Below, piece by piece: positions 45,960 through 53,187 of a stretch of DNA of 64,000 nt. A model generated the notes under the pieces. It was not told the DNA's origin and ran no database searches. It saw only the letters and a list, made by a program, of their open reading frames with translations. How positions within the stretch are numbered: position 1 is the first letter of the stretch; each line of letters starts with the position of its first letter. The stretch is taken from contig CAWEQO010000002.1 in NCBI GenBank assembly GCA_963811225.1, positions 496,001-560,000 of the forward strand. The letters are read 5' to 3'. The position numbers and the translations under genes are program-made. Source of the DNA: CAWEQO01 sp963811225 (GTDB taxonomy: Bacteria > Chloroflexota > Anaerolineae > Anaerolineales > Anaerolineaceae).

Positions 45960-46739
45960 ATGCGACGCACATATGTGATCGGAGATATCCACGGCCAGTA
46001 TGATAAGCTGGTGAGCCTGCTGGTGAACGCCGGGCTGGCCAACGATGACCTTTCATGGGCGGGCGGCCGCTCCGACGTTTGGTTCATCGGAGACTTCTTC
46101 GACCGCGGACCGGGTGGGATCGCGACCATTGAGCTGCTGATGATGCTGCAGCAGCAGGCCGCCGCCACTGGCGGGCGGGTGGGGACGCTGCTGGGCAACC
46201 ACGAGCTGCTGGTGCTGGCGGCGCACCGCTTTGGGCAGCAGGAGAGCAGCGGCGTAAGCGGCACGTTCGTGGGCGACTGGCTGCGCAACGGGGGTGTGGT
46301 GCAAGATCTGGCGCGACTGACGGCCGGTCACATCACCTGGCTGGCCAGCCTGCCGGCCATGGCGCGCGTCGCCGGGCGGCTGCTGGTGCATGCCGACTCC
46401 ACTTTCTACCGCGAGTACGGCCACTCGGTCGAGGAGGTCAACCGCTCGTTGGCGCTGCTCCTGCGCAGCCCGGACCCGTCTGCCTGGGACCAGCTGCTGG
46501 CCCAGTTCAGCCAGCGGGAGACTTTTTTCATCGACGGATCGGAGGCGGAGGCTTTCCTCAAGCTCTTCGGCGGCCGCCAGATCATCCATGGGCATACCCC
46601 CATTTCACGCTTTACCAGCAAGCCCCCGGAAGAGGTGACTGCGCCGGTGGTGTACGCGAATGGCATGTGCGTAAACGTCGACGGCGGCATGTACGCCGGG
46701 GGGCCGGGCTTCGTGTACCGGCTGCCGGAGCTGCCTTAA
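45960..46739 (+). CDS. Metallophosphoesterase (PPP-type serine/threonine phosphatase-like)
   Basis: A 259-residue calcineurin-like phosphoesterase. It contains the di-metal motifs GDIHGQ (residues 8-13), GDFFDRGPGG (~44-53), GNHELLVLA (~80-88) and later HADSTF and GHTPISRF. The arrangement resembles bacterial PrpA/ApaH-like phosphatases of phosphoproteins or dinucleotides. AAAGGA precedes the ATG at 45960. Likely co-transcribed with the YbjQ-like gene. Confidence 0.88.
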   Translation: MRRTYVIGDIHGQYDKLVSLLVNAGLANDDLSWAGGRSDVWFIGDFFDRGPGGIATIELLMMLQQQAAATGGRVGTLLGNHELLVLAAHRFGQQESSGVSGTFVGDWLRNGGVVQDLARLTAGHITWLASLPAMARVAGRLLVHADSTFYREYGHSVEEVNRSLALLLRSPDPSAWDQLLAQFSQRETFFIDGSEAEAFLKLFGGRQIIHGHTPISRFTSKPPEEVTAPVVYANGMCVNVDGGMYAGGPGFVYRLPELP

Positions 46740-46771
46740 GAAGCCCGTTTTCTGCCAGAAACCGGGCTTCT
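46739..46771 (+). terminator. Hairpin after the phosphoesterase gene
   Basis: AGAAGCCCG (46739-46747) pairs with CGGGCTTCT (46763-46771), and the stem can continue inward with one mismatch. No T-run follows. Confidence 0.5.
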
Positions 46772-46820
46772 GGCGCCCTTCCTCTAATCTCTGCTTAACC
46801 GTTGACGCATTACCATCCTT

Positions 46821-46826
46821 TATAAT
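46821..46826 (+). promoter_or_regulatory. -10 box upstream of the P-loop kinase gene
   Basis: TATAAT, 30 nt before the ATG at 46856; AGGAGG lies between them at 46837-46842. A TTGACG at 46802-46807 is only 13 nt upstream, shorter than usual. Confidence 0.4.
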
Positions 46827-46855
46827 AGGAATAACAGGAGGAAAAAGCGCCCGGC

Positions 46856-47308
46856 ATGTCGCAGATGGAAGCAGTGATCTTTGTGGGAATACAGGCAGTG
46901 GGGAAATCATCTTTCTACAAAGAGCGCTTCTTCGATAGCCACGTCCGAATTAACCTCGACATGCTCAAGACTCGCCATCGAGAAGACATTCTCCTGCGGG
47001 CTTGTATCGTGGCCCAACAATCCTTTGTCGTCGACAATACCAACGTGACGGTTCGCGATCGCGCCCGCTACATCTCTCTGGCGAAGTCGGCGGGGTTTCG
47101 CGCTGCCGGGTACTATTTCCCCACAAAGTTACAAGACGCCCTGGCGCGCAACCGTCAGCGCAGCTTAATGAAGCCCATTCCAGACCTGGGTGTGATTGCC
47201 AAGTACGGCAGCTTGCAGCCGCCAACGCTGGATGAAGGCTTTGACGTGCTCTACACAGTCGTTTTACTGCCGCAAGGGGGCTTTGAGGTGCAGCCGCTGA
47301 CGGGATAG
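46856..47308 (+). CDS. P-loop kinase-like protein (PNKP/AAA_33 type)
   Basis: A 150-residue protein with Walker A GIQAVGKSSF (~residues 11-20), followed by VRINLDMLKTRH and the Walker-B-like VVDNTNVTVRDRARY (~residue 58), as in the kinase domain of polynucleotide kinase and related AAA_33 proteins. Arg-rich NRQRSLMKPIPD could be the lid. It may phosphorylate a nucleic-acid end or small molecule; the substrate is unknown. Expressed from its own promoter. Confidence 0.82.
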   Translation: MSQMEAVIFVGIQAVGKSSFYKERFFDSHVRINLDMLKTRHREDILLRACIVAQQSFVVDNTNVTVRDRARYISLAKSAGFRAAGYYFPTKLQDALARNRQRSLMKPIPDLGVIAKYGSLQPPTLDEGFDVLYTVVLLPQGGFEVQPLTG

Positions 47309-47367
47309 CCTGGATGCTTTCAGCGAAGGGGGAGACAGGGAATAGATTAAAGGTAGCTGGAGGTATG

Positions 47368-47838
47368 ATGGAACAGAACAGCATCACACCCGGGGAGTAC
47401 TGTGGCGTTCAGATCTCTCCCCTGGGGATCACGAGTATAAAAAACAATCGTCCACTGCGGTTCGTGCCGAAAATTTACATCCAAAAGGTTGTGGTTTCGA
47501 AAGGCTTCCTTTCCGAGTACCCACTGCTGCTGACGCTGGTCGGGGTAGTGCTGATCGGCCTGTCGATCCAGCCGTTCGTGCAGGTGGTACTGCGCGTGTT
47601 GAGCGCGGGGCAGCCGATCGTGTCGCCGTTGGGCTTGATATTCTTGCCGGCAGGCGCCTGGTTCTTATTGGAGAGCCTGCGGCGCGGGCAGTACATCGAG
47701 CTTTTCCTCGATACGGGCCGGAAGAAATTCCCGTTTTACCAGCCGCCCGAGCCGGAGGGCTTACAGGCGTTCTTTCAGGATGCGGAAAAGCTAGGATATG
47801 TGGTCGAAATGCCCTATAATAAGATGGATGAGCAGTGA
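47368..47838 (+). CDS. Two-helix membrane protein of unknown function
   Basis: A 156-residue protein. The N-terminal ~50 residues are soluble, then two hydrophobic segments (~53-75, LLLTLVGVVLIGLSIQPFVQ; and ~85-107, VSPLGLIFLPAGAWFLL), then a soluble tail RGQYIELFLDTGRKKFPFYQ to the end. The layout resembles DUF6232-like or other small PH-like membrane proteins, but I cannot assign one. The start at 47368 is chosen because GGAGG (47359-47363) is 4 nt upstream. Confidence 0.6.
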   Translation: MEQNSITPGEYCGVQISPLGITSIKNNRPLRFVPKIYIQKVVVSKGFLSEYPLLLTLVGVVLIGLSIQPFVQVVLRVLSAGQPIVSPLGLIFLPAGAWFLLESLRRGQYIELFLDTGRKKFPFYQPPEPEGLQAFFQDAEKLGYVVEMPYNKMDEQ

Positions 47839-48083
47839 TTCTTGCTCACCTTGACGGCGCAATTCGGTAAGAAGGTGGACTGTGGAGCCACTTCTGCGAA
47901 AGAGTATTGGCGCCATAGATTCCCCTTGTACGCACGAATAGATCGACGGCAAGCTTACTCCGCTTACCATTTGGGTCTGTATCTGGATTTTGTGGTTGAC
48001 AGCAGCGCCTGCAGCGCGGATGCCGGCCACAAAACCTGCAGCGTTGGAACGTTCTTTGACCGCGGCGCTACGAGGAGGTGGCA

Positions 48084-49262
48084 GTGAAATACCGCAAACA
48101 CAGCGATTTTGTTGTGTCTGAAGTGGGGGTCGGTTGTTTCGGATTGAGTGGAGCCTACGGAACCAAGGATATTGATGAATACCGCAGAATGATCCAGCGC
48201 GCCTTCGAAATGGGCGTGAATTTTTTTGATACCTCCGGCACGTATGGAGAGGGAGAGCAGCTGCTGGGGGAAGTGTTTGCGCCATTCCGCCAGCACGTCT
48301 ATATTGCTACCAAGTTAGGGGTAAAGCAAGGCATCAAACCCGACCTTTCGGCCAGCTACATCCAGTTCGCCTGCCGACAAAGCCTGGAGCGGCTGCAGAC
48401 CGATTACATCGACCTGTACCAGGTGCAGTTCGAAGACCCGGATATCCCAATCGCCGAGACGGTGGGAGCGTTGGAGAACCTGGTGAAAGCGGGAGCGATC
48501 CGGCGTTATGGGGTAGGGCACCTCTCGCCGGAGAGCATCGAGACCTACATGCGCTACGGGCGGGTGTTCTCTGTGCAGATGGAGCTGAGCGCGGTCGAGC
48601 GTTACGCCTGTGAGAAAATCCTGCCGCTGTGTGAGCGGTATCAAGCGGCGGGGGTCGCCTACAGCGTGACAGGGCGCGGCCTGCTGGCCGGGGAGATCGG
48701 GCGGGGCACGCAGTTCGAGGCGGGCGACATCCGCAATGTGGACCCGCTCTTCCGGCGAGCGCGCTTCGAGTTTGGGCTGCGGGTGTCCAAGATGCTGGCC
48801 GAGGTGGGGGCGAGACAAGATAAGACCCCGGCGCAGGCGGCAACAGCCTGGGCGCTGGCCCAGCCGGGCATCACCTGTGCCTTGCCCGGACCTTCGACCG
48901 TGACGCACCTGGAAGAGGACGTGGGCGGTAGCGGCTGGCGCTTCTCGGAGGAAGATTTGCAGGAGATGCGGGACTTCTTGCAGCAGGAGGACGCCTGGTT
49001 GCAGCAAGAGGAACGCGAATCGATCCGGCGCATCCTGTCGAACCCGCTCGACGGCGATGTGTCCCGCGCTTGTGGAGACCTGCAGTATGCGGTGGAGACC
49101 TCGGTGATGATTGGCCTGATCGGCGGGGAAGAGGTCTTCCCCCTGCGGGTGGAACTGGCCGAAGCGCAGAAGTCGATCGAGGCGGGTGGTGTTCCGGGGT
49201 TGGAGCGAATACGAGCGAAATTGTCAGAGGCCATTCCGTTAGAGCCGGTATCAGAAAATTAG
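48084..49262 (+). CDS. Aldo/keto reductase with C-terminal extension and atypical catalytic His position
   Basis: A 392-residue AKR-superfamily protein. FFDTSGTYGEGEQLLGE gives the Asp and Tyr, YIATKLGV the Lys. In the His motif it reads LYQVQFEDPD, where AKRs usually have VHxxD/P, so the catalytic His is replaced by Gln. The barrel ends at ~315, and an ~80-residue helical extension follows (EDAWLQQEERESIRRILSNP). Start: the second GTG (48084) has GGAGG 5 nt upstream. The gap 47839-48083 holds nothing I can name. Catalysis may be altered; the substrate is unknown. Confidence 0.82.
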   Translation: MKYRKHSDFVVSEVGVGCFGLSGAYGTKDIDEYRRMIQRAFEMGVNFFDTSGTYGEGEQLLGEVFAPFRQHVYIATKLGVKQGIKPDLSASYIQFACRQSLERLQTDYIDLYQVQFEDPDIPIAETVGALENLVKAGAIRRYGVGHLSPESIETYMRYGRVFSVQMELSAVERYACEKILPLCERYQAAGVAYSVTGRGLLAGEIGRGTQFEAGDIRNVDPLFRRARFEFGLRVSKMLAEVGARQDKTPAQAATAWALAQPGITCALPGPSTVTHLEEDVGGSGWRFSEEDLQEMRDFLQQEDAWLQQEERESIRRILSNPLDGDVSRACGDLQYAVETSVMIGLIGGEEVFPLRVELAEAQKSIEAGGVPGLERIRAKLSEAIPLEPVSEN

Positions 49263-49378
49263 GCGTCGTTCGGGGGCGCTGTTGGGCCATCCAAGGATGA
49301 TGGTGAGCTTTGCCTGATCTAAAACAGGCAGGCTTCAATGCCGGAATGCCCGATCGATGCGTGGACTTCTTTTCCCAA

Positions 49379-49412
49379 GTGTCAGTCAAGTGTCAATTGA
49401 ATTGACTATACT
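49379..49412 (+). promoter_or_regulatory. Pho-box-like promoter of ncRNA copy B
   Basis: GTGTCAG (49379-49385), TCAA, GTGTCAA (49390-49396), 10 nt, TATACT (49407-49412). Same design as copies A, C and D. Confidence 0.6.
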
Positions 49413-49418
49413 AGAACT

Positions 49419-49605
49419 GTAGCCGATGTTGCGACCGCTAAAAGAAGCTGGCCAGGCTGACACGACAATGGGACCGTTCATTTTGTTCATCGGACATTGA
49501 TTTTCTTTCTTCCCAGATTGCCGGCAGTCTCCATCGCTCTCCCGCCATTCATGCTTGCCAGGCGACGCTTCTCTTTCCTCCCTGCTCGCAGCATCGGCTT
49601 TTTTT
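49419..49605 (+). ncRNA. End-paired small RNA candidate, copy B
   Basis: AGCCGATGTTGCGA (49421-49434) pairs with TCGCAGCATCGGCT (49586-49599), a 14-bp stem with one G-U, followed directly by a run of seven Ts. The closing stem itself may therefore be the terminator. The interior is pyrimidine-rich and contains CTCCCGCCA (49539-49547). It lies 45 nt upstream of the PHP gene start and could also act as its leader. Confidence 0.6.
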
Positions 49606-49649
49606 ATTGCCAGGGCCCATGGAGAGACAAACTTTAGAAGGTGGTTCCG

Positions 49650-50549
49650 ATGAACGAGCATATCAGTCCCCCCTATTCTGTTGATCTGCATATCCACACA
49701 ACCTTCTCGGACGGCAAGTATGCGCCCGAGGACGTGCTCTGCCGGGCATCCGAGGAGGGCATTCACACCCTGGCCTTTTGCGACCACGATAACACTCGCG
49801 GTTTTCGGCAGGGCCGGTCGATGGCCGGGGAGCTGGGGCTGGATTTAATCCCGGGGGTTGAGCTCACCTGTTCCTGGCCGGACTGCAGCGTGCCGCTAGT
49901 CTCCAGCGATGTGGACCTGCTGGGGTATTTGTTCGACGAGGATGCCGGATTCGAGGCGTTTGTCTCGGCATCCTTGGAGGACGTATACGTGCGCATGGCC
50001 GACTGCTGCTCGGAATTGACTGCGCTGGGCTTTCCGATCAAGCGCGAGGACCTGTATACCGCAAACCCAAATTACGCCGGGTTGGTGCAGTTGCTGCAAG
50101 TGGCGCAGCAAAAACGTTACGCCGCCAGCTGGGACGCGGCCTCTGACCTGGTGGAGAACGCCTGGCGGCAGGTGCGCCCGGCCAAACTGACCGTCCAGGC
50201 GGCCATCGCCCAGCTGCACGCTGCCGGGGGTGTGGCGGTGCTGGCCCACCCGGTGGCGCTGACCGGGCACGGAGGCTGGCTGCGAGAGCGGGACATCGCC
50301 AGGCTGGTGGAAGCCGGGCTGGACGGTATCGAGGTTTATCATCCCAGCGCCAAAAGCAGCGCCCAAGAATACTTCCTGGGGCTGGCGCAGCGCTTCGGCC
50401 TGCTGGTGACGGGCGGCTCGGACGAGCACGGCTGGTTCAGCGAGTTGGGCTGGCTGGGCGTCCAACCGGTGACAGTCGAGATGGTGGAGGCGCTGCGAGC
50501 GCGCCATGCGGCGGTACGCACGACGCAACTTGCAAGCAAGGGGAATTAA
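49650..50549 (+). CDS. PHP domain phosphoesterase
   Basis: A 299-residue protein with the PHP fold: VDLHIHTTFSDGKYAPEDVL (metal-binding HxH, residues ~11-13), then FCDHDNT (~46-52), GVELTC (~72), and later GGVAVLAHPVAL and GGSDEHGW. It is similar to YciV/RNase AM and 3',5'-nucleoside bisphosphate phosphatases that convert pAp to AMP, or degrade 5'-ends of RNA. ATG 49650 follows AAGGTGG; an in-frame GTG at 49641 is less likely. Downstream of ncRNA copy B. Confidence 0.87.
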   Translation: MNEHISPPYSVDLHIHTTFSDGKYAPEDVLCRASEEGIHTLAFCDHDNTRGFRQGRSMAGELGLDLIPGVELTCSWPDCSVPLVSSDVDLLGYLFDEDAGFEAFVSASLEDVYVRMADCCSELTALGFPIKREDLYTANPNYAGLVQLLQVAQQKRYAASWDAASDLVENAWRQVRPAKLTVQAAIAQLHAAGGVAVLAHPVALTGHGGWLRERDIARLVEAGLDGIEVYHPSAKSSAQEYFLGLAQRFGLLVTGGSDEHGWFSELGWLGVQPVTVEMVEALRARHAAVRTTQLASKGN

Positions 50550-50644
50550 AATTGGAAGCGCGTTTCCTAATTTGCCGATCGAATAAGATGAGAGTTTATG
50601 GAAGTTGTAATTTTTATGTGAGTTTTTGGTATTTTTCCGGTTAA

Positions 50645-50679
50645 GTGTCAGTCAAGTGTCAATGAGTTCTTGATATACT
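50645..50679 (+). promoter_or_regulatory. Pho-box-like promoter of ncRNA copy C
   Basis: GTGTCAG (50645-50651), TCAA, GTGTCAA (50656-50662), 11 nt, TATACT (50674-50679). Confidence 0.6.
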
Positions 50680-50685
50680 ACATGT

Positions 50686-51074
50686 AAATACGGTGTTTCG
50701 AGCCAATACGAACGGCAGCCACACGAACCGCAATAGCGGCCGCCCAACATCATCGCAACATCGCAGCTAACATCGAAGCAACATCGAAGCAACATCGAAG
50801 CAACATCGAAGCAACATCGAAGCAACATCGAAGCAACATCGAAGCAACATCGAAGCATCATCACAGCCAACATCATAGCAACATTGCAGCCAGCATCACA
50901 ACCAACATCGAAGCAGCATCGCAGCCAGCATCATCGCAACATGCAGCATCACAGCCAACATCGAAGCAGCATGCTGCAGCAGCATCGCAGCAGCATCATA
51001 GCCAACATCACTGCCAATCACATTGCACACTGCCAACCACTGCCATCACCGCTCCCGCCAGCTCGGAACACCGG
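50686..51074 (+). ncRNA. End-paired small RNA candidate, copy C, with 11-nt repeats
   Basis: About 390 nt. CGGTGTTTCGAGC (50691-50703) pairs with GCTCGGAACACCG (51061-51073), 13 bp with one G-U. The interior is C/A-rich, poor in T, and contains eight exact tandem copies of AACATCGAAGC followed by degenerate CATCGCAGC-like units. CTCCCGCCA is at 51052-51060, just before the 3' stem. No reading frame here looks like a protein. Confidence 0.6.
50769..50856 (+). repeat. Eight tandem 11-nt repeats
   Basis: The unit AACATCGAAGC occurs eight times without change from 50769 to 50856, inside ncRNA copy C. Related, degenerate units continue to about 51000. Eleven is not a multiple of three, so it would read through all frames, which argues against coding. 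Confidence 0.9.
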
Positions 51075-51080
51075 ATTTTT

Positions 51081-51120
51081 AAGACAGAAGAGCGGCGCCA
51101 TTGGCGCCGCTCTTCTGCTT
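51081..51120. terminator. 18-bp hairpin downstream of ncRNA copy C
   Basis: 51081-51099 pairs with 51103-51120 with one bulged A; the centre is GGCGCC-ATT-GGCGCC. It follows TTTTT and precedes AAACG, so it is not a canonical terminator but probably defines the RNA's 3' end. Confidence 0.5.
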
Positions 51121-51151
51121 AAACGTTTAATGTCCAATTTTTATGCTCTAT

Positions 51152-51185
51152 TTGTCAGTTGAGTGTCAATGAGAATGGGTATACT
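51152..51185 (+). promoter_or_regulatory. Pho-box-like promoter of ncRNA copy D
   Basis: TTGTCAG (51152-51158), TTGA, GTGTCAA (51163-51169), 10 nt, TATACT (51180-51185). Confidence 0.58.
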
Positions 51186-51191
51186 AATGAT

Positions 51192-51353
51192 GACCGGCGT
51201 TTCGAGCCATCGAGCATCGCAGCCACCACCGCTTACTGATCGCTGATTTGATTTATCCGTATCTTCTCCCTTCCGCCAAGTCAGCGATCCGTCCCCGCTA
51301 AAGCTCCCCAAGCATCACTGCCACAGACCACCGCCACCAGCTCGAAACGCCGG
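51192..51353 (+). ncRNA. End-paired small RNA candidate, copy D
   Basis: About 162 nt. CCGGCGTTTCGAGC (51194-51207) and GCTCGAAACGCCGG (51340-51353) are exact complements (14 bp). The motif is CTTCCGCCA (51270-51278), with one change from the other copies. AGCATCGCAGCC-like words recall copy C. A short GAGAGC/GCTCTC hairpin (51387-51405) lies downstream. Confidence 0.6.
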
Positions 51354-51442
51354 GAATGTATTTAAGCGAGTAGAGAGTAGGGAACCGAGAGCGGCACCTG
51401 CTCTCTATCATTTAACCAGTTGTGCCAACGGCAGACTTTTCG

Positions 51443-51448
51443 TATAAT
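51443..51448 (+). promoter_or_regulatory. -10 box upstream of the flavodoxin gene
   Basis: TATAAT, 33 nt before the ATG at 51481; GGAGGGAG lies upstream of the start. Confidence 0.45.
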
Positions 51449-51480
51449 CTGAGCAGGCGTTTATTCTTGGAGGGAGTTCG

Positions 51481-51957
51481 ATGAAAGCTTTGGTTGTGTA
51501 CGATTCTTACTTTGGCAATACCGAAAAGGTTGCGCAGGCAGTTGGCGAGACGCTCCAATCGCAGGGGGACGTGCAGGTGCGCAAAGTCACGGAGATGGAC
51601 CCGGCCCAGCTGCAAGGGCTCGATCTTCTGGTGGTAGGCTCGCCGACGCGTGCTTTTCAACCCTCGGATGGGACCAAGAAATTCTTGAAAAGCATCCCTG
51701 CGGATGCCCTGAAGGGCGTGGATGTGGCTGCGTTCGACACTCGCATCAACCCGGAGGAGACCAATTCTGGCTTCTTACGCTTTATGGTGCGCATGTTTGG
51801 CTACGCCGACGCTCCGATTGCGAAACAGCTGACCAAGAAAGGTGGGCGGCTGGTGGGTAAGACCGAGGGATTCTTCGTCAAAGAATCAGAGGGACCGTTA
51901 AAGGATGGCGAACTGGCGCGGGCAAAAGATTGGGTCCGCTCGCTGGTGAGGACTTAA
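51481..51957 (+). CDS. Flavodoxin family protein
   Basis: A 158-residue flavodoxin-fold protein. The FMN phosphate-binding loop is VVYDSYFGNTEKVAQAV (residues ~5-21), followed by LLVVGSPTRAFQPSDGTKKF (~50-70) and FDTRINPEETNSGFL (~85-100). Such proteins carry electrons or act as FMN-dependent reductases. It has its own promoter and is followed after 50 nt by a GNAT-like gene. Confidence 0.87.
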   Translation: MKALVVYDSYFGNTEKVAQAVGETLQSQGDVQVRKVTEMDPAQLQGLDLLVVGSPTRAFQPSDGTKKFLKSIPADALKGVDVAAFDTRINPEETNSGFLRFMVRMFGYADAPIAKQLTKKGGRLVGKTEGFFVKESEGPLKDGELARAKDWVRSLVRT

Positions 51958-52007
51958 GGAAGGACGGTCCGCTGAAGAACCGATCGTCTGGCTATAAAGG
52001 TGCCTTT

Positions 52008-52529
52008 ATGGAAGCTGTTGCGATTGAACCCGCTGCAATCATGCAGGTGGCCGAGTTGATGGCGCGCATCAAGCCGGATTGGTGGCCGCGCCTCGAAGAT
52101 GCCCTGGAGCAGATCCAGGCGGACAGCCAGGGCTGGTATCTGGCCGGGCCGGATGGGAACCCGCAGGGCTGGCTGTTTTGCATTTTGCTCGCCGGTTATC
52201 GGGCCGTGGAAATTGACGTGATGGGGTATGACGACTGCGGCAAACTGCGTGTGGGGCAACCGCTGGAGCCTTTGATCGCAGCCTGTGAGAACTGGGCCCG
52301 CTCGCGAGGCATCGCTTACATGCGCTTCATCGCCGGCTCACACGGCATGTCGATCCATGGCCGGCAGCTTGGCGTTACCTGGGAGGAGCTGCGCAGCCTG
52401 GATACCAGCGGCCGCCCGGACGTGACCTGGATGCGCTCGGTTGGCTTCGAGCTGGCCGGTTTGCTGCCGAATACGTACGGAGAGGGTTATCACGGCGTGA
52501 TGTTGATCAAGAGGTTCAGTCCGGTTTAA
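52008..52529 (+). CDS. GNAT-like acetyltransferase
   Basis: A 173-residue protein. The probable GNAT fold includes GWYLAGPDGNPQGWLFCILL, EIDVMGYDD (strand before the acetyl-CoA loop), then PLEPLIAACENWARSRGIAY and MRSVGFELAGLLPNTYGEGY at the C-terminus. The classic Q/R-x-x-G-x-G/A loop is not obvious, so the assignment is moderate. The ATG at 52008 follows AAAGGTG at 5 nt. It is 50 nt after the flavodoxin gene. Confidence 0.55.
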   Translation: MEAVAIEPAAIMQVAELMARIKPDWWPRLEDALEQIQADSQGWYLAGPDGNPQGWLFCILLAGYRAVEIDVMGYDDCGKLRVGQPLEPLIAACENWARSRGIAYMRFIAGSHGMSIHGRQLGVTWEELRSLDTSGRPDVTWMRSVGFELAGLLPNTYGEGYHGVMLIKRFSPV

Positions 52530-53072
52530 AATCGATGACCCTTTCCTGGACCCTAAAGGTTCTAGAACCTTTAGGGTCTTTGTTTGGATCAAAGACCTAT
52601 AACCAGGACGGGCTGCTGGATGTGCAGGGGGAAACCGAGAGGATGGTAATGGGGGGCATGGCTGCGTATTGGTTCAATGATGGAGTCTCGCGCATTCCCG
52701 CCATGCCCCTACAGCCTGGATAAAAATTGTTGAATCCCGCCATGACCGTACCGGGTAGGACAAAAATTACGATTCCCGCCGCGACCTGTCAGGTTGCTCG
52801 AGGCCACCGGATTGCGTAGGGGCACGGCGAGTTGCGCAAGACAACATAATTTAACCAATACGGAGCCGTGCCCCCGCCACCACAATACGCAAGACCCCAT
52901 CATTGAACCAATATGCAGCATGCCCCAATAACCCACCCGAATCATTTCCAACAGGAATAACCGTGACCCTTTCCCTTGGACCAAGGCGCCTTTTGACCAT
53001 CAGGGCATGGAGTTTTGCGCATTCCCGCCATGCCCCTACCGGTTTAAAATCGATGACCGTTTCCTGGACCCT
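52521..53072. repeat. Gene-free region with REP-like stem-loop repeats
   Basis: About 630 bases without a gene (52530-53187). A 34-nt block beginning CCGGTTTAAAATCGATGACC occurs at 52521 and, with one change, at 53039. Two ~57-nt stem-capped units are present in opposite orientation: GGGGCATGGC...GCCATGCCCC (52653-52709) and GGGGCACGGC...GCCGTGCCCC (52819-52874). Their interiors are homologous when one is reversed. A third, partial inverted unit is at 52888-52926, and a short deletion derivative is at 53003-53035. Confidence 0.65.
52549..52578. terminator. Perfect 30-nt palindrome after the GNAT-like gene
   Basis: GACCCTAAAGGTTCT is followed directly by its reverse complement (52549-52578), then TTTGTTTGG. 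It probably terminates the flavodoxin/GNAT transcript. Confidence 0.65.
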
Positions 53073-53187
53073 GACACCTTGGGGTGGGGGTGGATCGGGG
53101 TCCGGGTGATGAGATGTAATTTGTGATATAGTAGGGAAGATATCCAATTTGATTTAGATGGCATCGATTCTAGATAAGGACCGGCAC

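Noticed and set aside
47842..48087. 81-codon plus-strand frame between the membrane protein and aldo/keto reductase genes
   Set aside because: No homology, no Shine-Dalgarno and poor composition; treated as intergenic.
50652..50876. Minus-strand frame over the 11-nt repeats giving a periodic Cys/Val/Met/Leu-rich protein
   Set aside because: The repeat is 11 nt, so every frame is open by accident; the protein is pure repeat, and a promoter and paired ends on the other strand explain the region better.
50761..51010. CRISPR array
   Set aside because: Repeats are 11 nt, directly tandem with no spacers, and no cas genes are nearby.
50884..51162. Plus-strand 92-codon frame in ncRNA copy C (Gln/His/Ser-rich)
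   Set aside because: It runs over the 3' stem, the hairpin and the Pho-box of copy D; composition only reflects the CATCGCAGC words. No Shine-Dalgarno.
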